64,000 bases of DNA from Oscillibacter valericigenes Sjm18-20 (lineage in GTDB: Bacteria > Bacillota > Clostridia > Oscillospirales > Oscillospiraceae), in assembly GCA_000283575.1 (NCBI GenBank), contig AP012044.1:62001-126000 (forward strand), in the 5' to 3' direction. The notes beneath the pieces are model-generated. The model was not told the origin of the DNA and did no database searches. It saw nothing but the letters and a program-made list of their open reading frames with translations. Below are positions 26,684 to 34,699 of this stretch, piece after piece. Numbering within the stretch: the first letter of the stretch is position 1; each line of letters opens with the position of its first letter. Position numbers and translations under genes: made by a program.

Positions 26684-27505
26684 TCACATCCTTTCCCGAA
26701 TTTTTTCCAAAAAAGAGAAGATTGCGAACACCACAATATCGGTGACTACGATGCAGGCGCCTGTGGGGATGGAACCCAGATAAGAGATCGTAAGCCCAAC
26801 TAAAAAGCAGCTGACCGACAAAACGGCACTGATTAAAATGGTCGTTTTGAAATGGCGGCACAGCCGCATGGCGGTCAGCGCCGGGAAAACGATCAGGCTG
26901 GAAATCAGAAGCGTTCCCATCATCCGCATCCCCAGCACGACGGTGATGGCCGTCAGCAGGGCGATGACCATGTTGTAAAGATTTGTCTGGACGCCAGTGG
27001 CGGCAGAAAACGCCTCGTCAAAGGTCACTGCAAAAATTTTGTTGTAGAAGAACACATAGAGAATCAGCACGGCAATACTGAGGATCACAGACAGCACCAC
27101 GTCACTCCGGCTCATGGCCAGAATGCTGCCAAACATATAGTTGCACACATCCGTGTTCATACCGGTGGTCAGGGAGACAGTCATGACGCCCACGGCCAGT
27201 GCGCCGCTGCACATCAGGGCCGTGGCCGCGTCGCCCTTGATTTTGGAGCTCTCCTTGACGCGCAGCAGAAAAAAAGCAGCGATGACACAGACCGGAATTG
27301 CGACGCTGAGGGGCGCGGCGTTTATGGCATAGGCAACGGCCAGCGCCGCAAAGCCCACATGGGAAAGGCCGTCGCCAATCATGGAGTACCGTTTCAGCAC
27401 CAGACTGGCGCCCAACAGCGACGCGCAGAGGGAGACCAGAATCCCGACGATCAGCGCCCGCACAAGAAACGGGTAGGAGAGCATGGTCAAAAAGGTTTTC
27501 AGCAT
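26684..27505 (-). CDS. ABC-3 family metal permease (ZnuB-like)
   Basis: Membrane component of a Zn2+/Mn2+ ABC importer. The 273-residue protein has about eight hydrophobic segments and the family patterns LLGASLVLKRYSMIGDGLSH and GMRMMGTLLISSLIVFPALTA. It overlaps the ATPase gene by 7 bases, showing translational coupling, and is followed 4 bases later by the lipoprotein gene. Zn versus Mn cannot be told from the permease. The Fur/Zur-type regulator on the other side of the operon and the subfamily of the binding protein favour zinc. Confidence 0.9.
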   Translation of the reverse strand: MLKTFLTMLSYPFLVRALIVGILVSLCASLLGASLVLKRYSMIGDGLSHVGFAALAVAYAINAAPLSVAIPVCVIAAFFLLRVKESSKIKGDAATALMCSGALAVGVMTVSLTTGMNTDVCNYMFGSILAMSRSDVVLSVILSIAVLILYVFFYNKIFAVTFDEAFSAATGVQTNLYNMVIALLTAITVVLGMRMMGTLLISSLIVFPALTAMRLCRHFKTTILISAVLSVSCFLVGLTISYLGSIPTGACIVVTDIVVFAIFSFLEKIRERM

Positions 27506-28209
27506 TTGGTTTCACCTCCCGTAAAATGCCGTCCCATTTCACTGGCACAATACGCCTGGGTGGTTCCGTAAAAAAGCTGCTGATGTCCCAGATGGAGAAT
27601 GTGATCGGCGTGTTCCACGGCGCCGCCAATATCGTGGGAGACCATCAGAATTGTAATGCCCTGCTCCTGGTTCAGACGGTCAATGACCCTGTAGAGCTCT
27701 GCCGTCGCCAGAGGGTCCAGCCCAGTAACCGGCTCATCCAGCAGCAACAGCTTCTGGGTTGCACACAGCGCCCTGGCCAGCAGTACCCGCTGCTGCTGGC
27801 CTCCGGAAAGATCGCGGTAGCAACTCTCCTGTAAATCTTCGATGCCCAGAAGGTTCAGATTTCTCTTCACCTCCAGGTGGTCCGCTTTGGTGTAAAACGG
27901 CCTGAAGCCACAGCGGTTGAGCCGCCCGGACAGCACCACTTCGTAGACGCTGGCAGGAAAGTCCTTCTGGGCGACTGTCTGCTGGGGAAGGTACCCGATC
28001 TCCGCTGCTTTCAGCCCGTCGCCCATCAGAATTTTTCCCTGGGACGGGTTTTTCAGGCGCAGAAGTCCCTTGATGAGCGTGCTTTTACCCGCTCCGTTTT
28101 CGCCTACAATGCAAAGATAGCTTCCGGCTTCCACAGAGAAGTTGACGCCGGTCAAAGCAGGGGTTCCCTCGTAGGAGAAGGAAACATCCTGGCAGGTCAG
28201 CAATGCCAT
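27499..28209 (-). CDS. Metal ABC transporter ATPase (ZnuC-like)
   Basis: ATP-binding subunit of the Zn2+/Mn2+ importer, 236 residues. Walker A is GENGAGKST (about 37-45), the Q-loop LPQQTVAQ, the signature LSGGQQQRVLLARAL, Walker B LLLLDEP, and the H-loop VSHD. The ATG at 28209 has GAGGA six bases upstream; a longer frame from 28239 has none. It overlaps the permease gene by 7 bases. A perfect 18-bp hairpin lies between this gene and the binding-protein gene upstream. Confidence 0.92.
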   Translation of the reverse strand: MALLTCQDVSFSYEGTPALTGVNFSVEAGSYLCIVGENGAGKSTLIKGLLRLKNPSQGKILMGDGLKAAEIGYLPQQTVAQKDFPASVYEVVLSGRLNRCGFRPFYTKADHLEVKRNLNLLGIEDLQESCYRDLSGGQQQRVLLARALCATQKLLLLDEPVTGLDPLATAELYRVIDRLNQEQGITILMVSHDIGGAVEHADHILHLGHQQLFYGTTQAYCASEMGRHFTGGETKC

Positions 28210-28237
28210 GTTTGGTTCCTCATTTCTGAAAGTGAGC

Positions 28238-28277
28238 ATTTCTGAACGGAAAAGCGGCTGCTTTTCCGTTCAGAAAT
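28238..28277 (-). repeat. 18-bp perfect hairpin between binding-protein and ATPase genes
   Basis: Arms ATTTCTGAACGGAAAAGC (28238-28255) and its exact complement (28260-28277) with a four-base loop. On the minus strand it stands right after the znuA-like stop and before the ATPase start, with no T-run. A likely job is to protect the binding-protein message and lower expression of the downstream genes, as seen in many ABC operons; inferred. Confidence 0.85.
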
Positions 28278-28296
28278 TGTTCAGCGACAGGTTTCA

Positions 28297-29292
28297 TCAA
28301 TTCAGGGCTTCCCGCAATACATCCACGTTGTGGTTCATTAAATCTATGTAGGTGACGCCGTTTTTGAAATCCTCGTCACTGACATTGTGAACGGCGTTCA
28401 AAAGTTGGCTCCTTGCGCCGGTGGCTTCGCAGATGGAGTCGCACATTTCCTCGTTGGACAGCTCAATATGGAACACCACGGGAATTTTATCCTCCTTGAC
28501 CTGATCGATCAAAAACGCAACCGTAGCCGGGTCCGCTTCGGTGTCGGTGGAGCAGCCGGGGAACGCCGCATAATAAGTCAGGCCAAATTCCTCGCAGAAA
28601 TAACGGAACGGGAAGCGGTCGCCCACGATGATCTCCTTGCGGGCGGCGCTGCTGATGACCTCGCGAAAGGCATCGTCAAGCGACTGCAACTCGACGAGAT
28701 AAGCCTTCGTGTTGGCCTGATAGGTCTCCTGATTGCCGGGGTCGATCTTACAGAGAGTGTCGCTGAGGTCCTGTACAATCTGCATGGCGTTGGCCGGAGA
28801 GGTCCAGACATGCTCGTCCATCTCGGGACCCTCTTCCTCCCCCTCGTCCGCTTCCTCGGCTTCGGCCTGCATCCCTTCGCTGAGTTCTTCCTCCACCAGA
28901 TTCACACAGTCCATCAACTTGAAGACGGTCATGGTGCCGCGATCCATGGAGTCCAGAATATTAGCCACCCATTCGTCGGAATCGCCGCCTACATAGATAA
29001 ACAGATCGCTGTTTTGGATGGTGATGATGTCCTGAGGGGTCGGCTCAAAGGAATGGCTTTCGGCGCCTGGCTTTAACAGCATCGTAATATCTGCGCAGTC
29101 GCCGGCAATTTGACGGGCAAAGTCGTATTCCGGGAAATTGGTGCAGACGATGCTGATGTTTTCGGAACCCTCCTGGGACGCCGCGGATGCGGCAGAAGTA
29201 TTTGCAGACGACACTGCGGAAGTGCCGGAGCAGCCGGTGAGGCCGCCGAGCATTAAAATGCCGGCCAACAGGCTGGCAATTAGCTTTTTCAT
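28297..29292 (-). CDS. Metal-binding lipoprotein of the ABC importer (ZnuA/AdcA-like)
   Basis: Cluster A-I solute-binding protein, 331 residues, with a lipoprotein signal (lipobox LTGC). Metal ligands are expected in PGAESHSFEPTPQD (His) and DEHVWTSP (His). Between them is an acidic loop (about 155-175, EAEEADEGEEEG) in the place where zinc-specific ZnuA proteins carry a His/Asp/Glu-rich loop. The third site reads GDRFPFRYFCEEFGL, where Arg stands in the place of a usual His, with TDTEADPATV supplying the last carboxylate. This variant is common in clostridial members. GGAGG precedes the ATG. It is followed by the ATPase, permease and lipoprotein genes. Confidence 0.9.
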   Translation of the reverse strand: MKKLIASLLAGILMLGGLTGCSGTSAVSSANTSAASAASQEGSENISIVCTNFPEYDFARQIAGDCADITMLLKPGAESHSFEPTPQDIITIQNSDLFIYVGGDSDEWVANILDSMDRGTMTVFKLMDCVNLVEEELSEGMQAEAEEADEGEEEGPEMDEHVWTSPANAMQIVQDLSDTLCKIDPGNQETYQANTKAYLVELQSLDDAFREVISSAARKEIIVGDRFPFRYFCEEFGLTYYAAFPGCSTDTEADPATVAFLIDQVKEDKIPVVFHIELSNEEMCDSICEATGARSQLLNAVHNVSDEDFKNGVTYIDLMNHNVDVLREALN

Positions 29293-29326
29293 AATAATTC
29301 CTCCAATAATTTCAAAAAAACGGCAC

Positions 29327-29390
29327 AAAAAAGCAAGGAAGCCCCGTTTTTTCAGACGGGTCTGCCTGAAACGGATAGACTGCTCCCTTG
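29327..29390 (-). terminator. Terminator between the small His/Cys protein and the znuA-like gene
   Basis: On the minus strand CAAGGGAGC (29382-29390) pairs with GCTTCCTTG (29334-29342), with an inner stem CCCGT/ACGGG, followed by CTTTTTTG. It should stop part of the transcription from the upstream gene before the importer genes. Confidence 0.65.
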
Positions 29391-29406
29391 TTTTTGGCTT
29401 ATGAAG

Positions 29407-29706
29407 TTAATCGGAGAGTTTTACCTTGAGAGAAACCAGTGTGCATGAGCTATCCTGGACAACAGGAAAAAAGGCAATATAGACGGTTTCCGCGCAGGGC
29501 GCTGTCGGCTCCGCCATTTTCGCGGTACAAATGCTGCTGAAAGAGGTCAGAGTATTCCGGCAGTTTTGGATGACGTGGCAGATCCGGCAGTTTTCACCCG
29601 TGCAGTGGTGGTGCGTCTCCAGCGCGATGTAGGAAAGGGAGAAAGACAGGGTAAAAACAAACAGAGCCGCGAGACTTACAGCAATCAGACGCCTTGTATG
29701 TTTCAT
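29407..29706 (-). CDS. Small membrane protein with His/Cys-rich metal-binding-like motif
   Basis: A 99-residue protein with one N-terminal membrane helix or uncleaved signal (about 6-28, RLIAVSLAALFVFTLSFSLSYI) followed at once by THHHCTGENCRICHVIQNC, a dense cluster of three His and four Cys that could bind zinc. The rest is polar with two more cysteines. The ATG at 29706 follows AGAGAGGAGCATGGGGA. Placed first, before the znuA-like gene and divergent from the Fur-family regulator, it is probably part of the same metal regulon. I do not know a function for this family. Confidence 0.72.
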   Translation of the reverse strand: MKHTRRLIAVSLAALFVFTLSFSLSYIALETHHHCTGENCRICHVIQNCRNTLTSFSSICTAKMAEPTAPCAETVYIAFFPVVQDSSCTLVSLKVKLSD

Positions 29707-29882
29707 TCCCCATGCTCCTCTCTTTGATCGATTTTTCCAGCCTGTTTCCCTAGTCGCTTTCCACGTGCCCATTGGCAACAGGGCGTTACAACAATTTGCA
29801 CATAATTCGCATTTTAATATAAACCGTACGTGTGGAAAAGTCAATAGTAAAATCATCAAACCCTATAAAAGCAAAAAACACC

Positions 29883-29911
29883 TTGACAATGCGGCTTTAT
29901 TCCCATAAAAT
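29883..29911 (+). promoter_or_regulatory. Promoter of the Fur-family regulator gene
   Basis: -35 TTGACA (29883-29888), 17-base spacer, -10 TAAAAT (29906-29911). A palindrome begins 6 bases after the -10 box. Confidence 0.8.
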
Positions 29912-29917
29912 AAATAC

Positions 29918-29930
29918 GCAATTTTATTGC
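29918..29930 (+). promoter_or_regulatory. Candidate Fur/Zur-type operator
   Basis: Perfect inverted repeat GCAAT-TTT-ATTGC placed at the transcription start of the regulator gene. Fur-family proteins bind AT-rich palindromes at such positions, so autorepression is likely. The motif is not the textbook Fur box; assignment is by position. Confidence 0.5.
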
Positions 29931-29989
29931 AAATTTTTCGTGTGGGACGATGTGAAAAATTGCGTTCTTGCAGGAGGGAGAGAGACCAT

Positions 29990-30427
29990 ATGGCAAGAAG
30001 TGAGAGTTACAGTACGAGAGCGAGAACAGAAATTCTGAATTATCTCAAACAGAACTGGTCTGGAACTGTCAGCGTGGGAGACATTCTCCAGTATTTGCAA
30101 GATCAGGGGCTCTCCGTTAACCGGACCACGGTTTACCGCTATCTGGATAAACTGTGGACAGATCATACCGTGCTTAAATATGCGGACAGCACCTGCGAAA
30201 AGGCGGTATATCAGTTTGCCGGGGAGGACGGCCACTGCGCGGAGCATCTGCATTTGAAATGCAGGAAGTGCGGGAAACTCATTCATCTGGATTGCGGCTT
30301 TATGGATGAATTCCGGAATCATATCCGGCAGCATCATTCCTTTGAATTGCAGTGTGACGGGAATATACTCTACGGTATCTGCGATCAGTGCAGGGTGGCT
30401 GCCGAAAATACCCGTCAGCCGGGATAA
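29990..30427 (+). CDS. Fur-family transcriptional regulator (Zur-like)
   Basis: Metal-sensing repressor of 145 residues. The winged-helix domain has TVSVGDILQYLQDQGLSVNR and TTVYRYLDKLWTDHTVLKY. The dimer/metal domain has HLHLKCRKCGKLIHLDC (structural-zinc CxxC and regulatory His) and ends with GICDQCR (second CxxC). GGAGGGAG precedes the ATG at 29990. Zur rather than Fur or PerR is suggested by its divergent position next to the metal ABC importer genes. The palindrome between its promoter and start is a plausible self-operator. Confidence 0.85.
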   Translation: MARSESYSTRARTEILNYLKQNWSGTVSVGDILQYLQDQGLSVNRTTVYRYLDKLWTDHTVLKYADSTCEKAVYQFAGEDGHCAEHLHLKCRKCGKLIHLDCGFMDEFRNHIRQHHSFELQCDGNILYGICDQCRVAAENTRQPG

Positions 30428-30531
30428 CGCAGTCGCCGCGCTCTTTAAAAATCCGTCGGGCCGGCGTCGGTTCTTTTTCCGGGCGTGGGGTCGATGCGGC
30501 GAATGCGCCCCTCACATGCAGACAGGATATA

Positions 30532-30573
30532 GCGGAAGTGCCGGCTGATTATCGAATCCGCCGGCACTTCCGC
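30532..30573. terminator. Strong hairpin between convergent Fur-family and DUF4317 genes
   Basis: Perfect 14-bp arms GCGGAAGTGCCGGC (30532-30545) / GCCGGCACTTCCGC (30560-30573). No good T-run on either side, but its position at the meeting point of two converging genes suggests a bidirectional transcription block. Confidence 0.6.
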
Positions 30574-30615
30574 CGTATGTTAAAAAGAGAAAAACAATGA
30601 GCTTTCAGTTGGACT

Positions 30616-31761
30616 TCAGTCCTTTGAAATTTTAACTTCGACGCTGTTGAATTCGAATCCTTCGTCGGCTGGAATCAGAATGTACTTCCTGCCATTTAGA
30701 ATGGTCGTTTCCACCATATAACTGTATTCCGGATCGACGGAGATTTTGACCTGCGGCGTGACAAGCTCAAATTTACCGCTGTCGATGATGTTGCATGGAT
30801 TGAGCACCGCTCCGTCGCCAAATTCTTCTCCGCACTTTTCCTGAAATGTCTGAATCTGATTCTCCGGCACCCCGCTGCTTTGCAAGATATCCCCAACCTC
30901 GCGGGCCGTGATATCAAGGGGGTCCGGGTCTTTGCGCTCCTTGTGCTGTTCAATGCGCTCGCGGATTTGCTCATGGACCGCCTGCAGCACATCATAGCTA
31001 CAGCAATTCTCCAGCGAGTCGGTCAGCACACTTTTGAAAGTTTCTTTCTGGTCGTCTGCGGACATGGGAGTTTCGGTGTGAAAGACCGCGTCAATAAATT
31101 CGTGATGGATCTGCGCGATGTTCTTCGTGTAAAACAGCGCATTATAAATATTTGACGCACGGTTGTCAAAGGTCGGGAACATAAATCCGAGTTCAGGCGG
31201 CGCGACAATCTGGTTTGCTGTATAGCCGTGAAACTCATTTTCACCGGAGAAATATCCAAGCCCCGGCTTTCCATCTCTGACAGGGCAGACCGCGCAGATC
31301 ATGTATTTAAAAACCGCATCGGAAGCATCCGCCTGAATTTCATCATCCTTTCCGCGGTGCGGGACATCATAGGTGTCGCCAGCAAGGAGAATCAGATAAT
31401 TACTGTCCTCCATATCCAGCTTTTCGATCACTTTTTGATAGAACCGCTCTCTGGCATCGGCGTCTTTGAGCTCCGAGCTCGCCAGACTTGTAAGCAGGCG
31501 GTGCTCATCGCTGTCGTGGACCTGCTGCGTGGAAAAAACGATGTCGATCAGGTTTTTGCCCAGACCTCCCGTCAAAGCTTTTTTAAATAGGCCCAGATAC
31601 CTCTCCGTTTCCAGCTCCGGCATGATTCCGAGAGATTCATCCAAATAGGAAATGATTTCTTTGTTGCTGTTGACGTAACAACCATAGATTTTTCCGATGT
31701 TGTTTTTATCTGGGGCGAAACGGCGGCGAATTTCATTCAGTTCCTTTTGATTCATAGCCAA
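30616..31761 (-). CDS. DUF4317 family protein
   Basis: A soluble, acidic protein of 381 residues matching the DUF4317 pattern seen across Lachnospiraceae and Oscillospiraceae: MNQKELNEIRRRFAPDKNNI at the N-terminus, IYGCYVNSNKEIISYLDESL, YLILLAGDTYDVPHRGKDD and ELGFMFPTFDNRASNIYNAL in the middle. No enzymatic motif, signal peptide or membrane segment is visible. Function is unknown. The gene stands alone, with a near-perfect inverted repeat (CATCAACACGGC / GCCGTGCTGATG, one mismatch, 31787-31812) 25 bases upstream of its start, which could be an operator or an upstream terminator. Confidence 0.85.
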   Translation of the reverse strand: MAMNQKELNEIRRRFAPDKNNIGKIYGCYVNSNKEIISYLDESLGIMPELETERYLGLFKKALTGGLGKNLIDIVFSTQQVHDSDEHRLLTSLASSELKDADARERFYQKVIEKLDMEDSNYLILLAGDTYDVPHRGKDDEIQADASDAVFKYMICAVCPVRDGKPGLGYFSGENEFHGYTANQIVAPPELGFMFPTFDNRASNIYNALFYTKNIAQIHHEFIDAVFHTETPMSADDQKETFKSVLTDSLENCCSYDVLQAVHEQIRERIEQHKERKDPDPLDITAREVGDILQSSGVPENQIQTFQEKCGEEFGDGAVLNPCNIIDSGKFELVTPQVKISVDPEYSYMVETTILNGRKYILIPADEGFEFNSVEVKISKD

Positions 31762-32135
31762 ACCTCACAATTTGAGAGAATAAATCATCAACACGGCAGC
31801 CGTGCTGATGGTCATTAAATTATAACACATTTAAAATATAAATTCCACACCGGATATGGGAGCTTGTTCTAAAATAATGTGACTCATAAAATAGGATACT
31901 TTTGTTGCGCATCAATTGCATACGCCCTGTAATTAACCGAGATTATTTCGCATAATTCGCAGTTTTCACCTTTGGCATACGTGTGCCTGTGAATTTTTTG
32001 CTTTTCGGAAGCTGGGTTATTTTGTCGGGAAAGGAATGACGCCTCTCCCCACCCGTGTTATAATGCCGATGACTCCCCCTGCCGCAGCACGCGGCGGAGA
32101 GGGAGCTTATAATGTATTTGCAAAGGAGTATTGCC
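31762..32135 (+). promoter_or_regulatory. Upstream region of the CoA-transferase gene
   Basis: This 374-base gap has an extended -10 promoter (TGTTATAAT, 32056-32064) without a good -35 box, then a GC-rich hairpin with arms around CCTGCCGC / GCGGCGG (32072-32104) in the leader, then AAAGGAG and the ATG. The part from 31813 to 32030 is AT-rich and shows nothing recognisable. The weak -35 suggests an activator, perhaps the IclR protein encoded downstream. Confidence 0.5.
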
Positions 32136-33431
32136 ATGAATCCTGCGCATAGCTACGCTGCAAGATTGGGGACTCTGGAGGGCGCGCTGAATCTGATCCG
32201 TTCCGGCGACACCATTGCCACCAGTATCTACGGGGATGAACCCACAGGCTTTTTGTCCCACCTGCACACCATTGCTCCAAAAGTGGAGGGCGTGACTCTC
32301 TGGACGATGCTGATGATGGGGGAATATCCCGTCATGACTGACACGTCCCTGAAGGACCGCATCAATATCCTCTCGTTTTTCTATAATTCCGATTGCCGCG
32401 CCGGACATTCCAGCGGACGGTATTCAATGGTACCCATGAATCTGCATGTTGTCGGGAAGAGTCTGGTTGCCGCAAAACGCCCCACCGTCTATGTCGCGGC
32501 GGTCTCCCCTGTGGATGAGACCGGCAGTGTTCACCTCTCGTTTGACCTGCAGGCATCTTTGGAGTGTCTGGATGCCGCAGACCATGTGATCTTCGAGATC
32601 AATCCGAATATTCCCCGGGTCTTTGGCGAGACCGCCGTCCCCATTGAACGCGCCGACTATGTTTACGAGTACGTTCGGCCGCTGCCCACAATCCGCCCGC
32701 CTGTGCCGACGGAGACGGAACGGCGGATCGCCGAGTACGTCTCTTCCCTGATTGGCGATGGAGACTGCATACAGCTTGGCATCGGCGGCATTCCCAATGC
32801 CATGGGCGACGCGCTGACGGATAAGCGCGACCTGGGCGTCCACACGGAAATGATCACCGCCTCCATGGGGATGCTGATGCGCAGAGGCGTTATCACGAAC
32901 GCGCGCAAATCTATGAACGTGGGCAAGACCGTGGGTGCCTTCGCCCTGGGGGATGATGCGCTGTATGAGCTGATGCGCGACAACCCAAAATTTGAGCTGC
33001 GCCGGGCGGCCTATACCAATAATCCCTTCCGGATTGCGCAAAACGACAACATGGTTTCCGTCAACACTGCGATTGAGATCGATTTAACTGGGCAGGTCTG
33101 TTCTGAAAGCATAGGCAGCACCCAGTTCTCCGGGACCGGCGGTGCGGCGGATTTTGCCTGCGGCGCCTATCACGCCAAGGGCGGCCGCGGCATCATTGCC
33201 CTGCCGGCGACGACGAAGGGAGGTGCGGTGTCCAAGATTGTTGCGCAGCTGACGCCGGGGGCCGTGGTCTCCATCTCCCGAAATCTGACGGATTACGTGG
33301 TCACGGAATATGGGATTGCCCGTCTGCGGGACCGGTCCATTCGCCAGCGGGCAGAGAGTCTGATTGCCGTGGCGGCACCGGAATTTCGTCAGGAACTGCG
33401 CGCTCAGGCCAACAGGCTGATGCTGTGGTGA
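32136..33431 (+). CDS. Acyl-CoA hydrolase/CoA-transferase, 4-hydroxybutyrate CoA-transferase-like
   Basis: A 431-residue family I CoA-transferase related to Cat2/AbfT. The catalytic glutamate is Glu238 in LGVHTEMITASM, the same position as in AbfT of Clostridium aminobutyricum. Other shared segments are IQLGIGGIPNAMGDAL, CSESIGSTQFSGTGGAADF, ISRNLTDYVVTEYGIARLR and an ending of the same type. It should move CoA between acetyl-CoA (or butyryl-CoA) and a carboxylic acid. The presence of AbfD 8.5 kb downstream makes 4-hydroxybutyrate a strong candidate substrate, but acetate/butyrate exchange cannot be ruled out. The ATG at 32136 has AAAGGAG upstream. An IclR regulator gene converges from the right. 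Confidence 0.85.
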   Translation: MNPAHSYAARLGTLEGALNLIRSGDTIATSIYGDEPTGFLSHLHTIAPKVEGVTLWTMLMMGEYPVMTDTSLKDRINILSFFYNSDCRAGHSSGRYSMVPMNLHVVGKSLVAAKRPTVYVAAVSPVDETGSVHLSFDLQASLECLDAADHVIFEINPNIPRVFGETAVPIERADYVYEYVRPLPTIRPPVPTETERRIAEYVSSLIGDGDCIQLGIGGIPNAMGDALTDKRDLGVHTEMITASMGMLMRRGVITNARKSMNVGKTVGAFALGDDALYELMRDNPKFELRRAAYTNNPFRIAQNDNMVSVNTAIEIDLTGQVCSESIGSTQFSGTGGAADFACGAYHAKGGRGIIALPATTKGGAVSKIVAQLTPGAVVSISRNLTDYVVTEYGIARLRDRSIRQRAESLIAVAAPEFRQELRAQANRLMLW

Positions 33432-33482
33432 GCGCAGAAAAAAAGACGCCCGCCTCCGGAGGGAGGCAGGTGTCCAAAGTGC

Positions 33483-34247
33483 TTAGGGCTGCCCGCCCAA
33501 CAGGCGCGAGATGGCGGCAGCGGTTTTTTTGACCTCGCGAATCATGAAGTCTAAATCCTCCTGCATCCGAAAGGCCGGTCCGGCAATACTCACTGCGGCA
33601 GTTATCTTCTGATTCATGCTGATGATCGGTGCGCCGACACAGATCAGCCCCGGCTCAATCTCTCCGTCATCTATGGCATAGCCATTGATCCGCGCTTGGG
33701 CAAGTTCCGCCCGCAGCCGGTCTGCCAAGACGATAGTCTTGTCCGTCAGCGGCTTCATCTCGGGTAGATCGCGGCAGTAGTCGTCTACAAATTTTTCAGA
33801 CTGAGCCGCTAACAGAATTTTTCCGCCGCTGGTGGCGTGGGCAGGTGCACGGGTGCCTACTTTGGTATTACACACCACGGAGCGAAAAGTCTCCACCTTA
33901 TCCAGATAAAATATCTCCCGCCCCAGCGGCAGACTGAGGTTAACGGTCTCCTTCACTGTGGCGGAAAGCTGCTCCAGTTCGGGACGGGCAATGGAGCGCA
34001 GGTCGTTCCGGCTGAGAACCGTGCTGCACAAGAGCAGCAGCCGAGGCCCCGCCTGATAGCTCTTGCGAACGGGGTCCTGCTTGAGATAGCCGCGTTCCAC
34101 CAGCGTGGATACCTGCCGAAAAACGGTGGTGGTGGGAAGATCCAGACGATCCACCAGGTTTTTCAGAGTCCATTCCACGGAGGAATCCATAAAGCACTCC
34201 AGAATATCCAAGGCGCGCACGATACTGGATATTTGCGCTTTTTCCAT
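33483..34247 (-). CDS. IclR-family transcriptional regulator
   Basis: A 254-residue regulator with an N-terminal winged helix (SSIVRALDILECFMDSSVEW, LPTTTVFRQVSTLVERGYL) and the C-terminal effector domain (GTRAPAHATSGGKILLAA, GYAIDDGEIEPGLICVGAPI, ITAAVSIAGPAFRM). IclR proteins sense small organic or aromatic acids and often control the neighbouring catabolic operon. Here the candidates are the converging CoA-transferase gene and the divergent AGCS transporter operon, whose promoter lies about 50 bases upstream of this gene's start. Confidence 0.88.
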   Translation of the reverse strand: MEKAQISSIVRALDILECFMDSSVEWTLKNLVDRLDLPTTTVFRQVSTLVERGYLKQDPVRKSYQAGPRLLLLCSTVLSRNDLRSIARPELEQLSATVKETVNLSLPLGREIFYLDKVETFRSVVCNTKVGTRAPAHATSGGKILLAAQSEKFVDDYCRDLPEMKPLTDKTIVLADRLRAELAQARINGYAIDDGEIEPGLICVGAPIISMNQKITAAVSIAGPAFRMQEDLDFMIREVKKTAAAISRLLGGQP

Positions 34248-34294
34248 AAATTCACCAAAATTTCTCTACAAAATGACGATTATTTTAATCGGTA

Positions 34295-34323
34295 TTGACA
34301 ATTATGTGTTAATAATGTATCAT
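34295..34323 (+). promoter_or_regulatory. Promoter of the AGCS leader transcript
   Basis: -35 TTGACA (34295-34300), 17-base spacer, -10 TATCAT (34318-34323). The next gene on this strand begins 377 bases later; two terminator-like hairpins stand in between. Confidence 0.75.
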
Positions 34324-34395
34324 TAAAATCGGTAAACGGCAAGATATATGGAGAATTCAGCAAAAACTGTCGCATGGCAGGGAAAACAACAGATA

Positions 34396-34416
34396 CCGCG
34401 AAAGCGGCTTTTCTTT
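34396..34416 (+). terminator. First terminator-like hairpin in the AGCS leader
   Basis: CCGC-GAAA-GCGG followed by CTTTTCTTT, about 65 bases after the predicted transcription start. A short stem, so modest strength. Confidence 0.55.
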
Positions 34417-34510
34417 AAGACGCGATTCGGAAAAAGATTCCGATTAGCGGAAATGTTGACCAATCTGGATTTTATCATAGCATCTGCCTACATTTTATGA
34501 AAGCACAAGA

Positions 34511-34533
34511 AAGAGGGCGGGGCCCCTCTTTTT
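34511..34533 (+). terminator. Second terminator hairpin in the AGCS leader
   Basis: AAGAGGG / CCCTCTT with a six-base loop (CGGGGC), then TTTTT, about 165 bases before the AGCS start codon. Confidence 0.7.
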
Positions 34534-34699
34534 CAGTCGACTGTTTGTGAAATTTGATTCCGCAATGCGGAAACTGCATAAACCCGTGCGCGATGAGGAG
34601 GAATGCCATACTGAAAACACTTCCACAGGCAGGCTTAGTCTCAATCCCATGCCGTAGGGCACAAGTAAAATTTTGTTGTGTTATGTAAGGAGGCAATTA

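Noticed and set aside
28840..28880. Acidic repeat in the metal-binding protein as a tandem DNA repeat
   Set aside because: It is the Glu/Asp-rich coding loop of the binding protein, not a separate repeat element.
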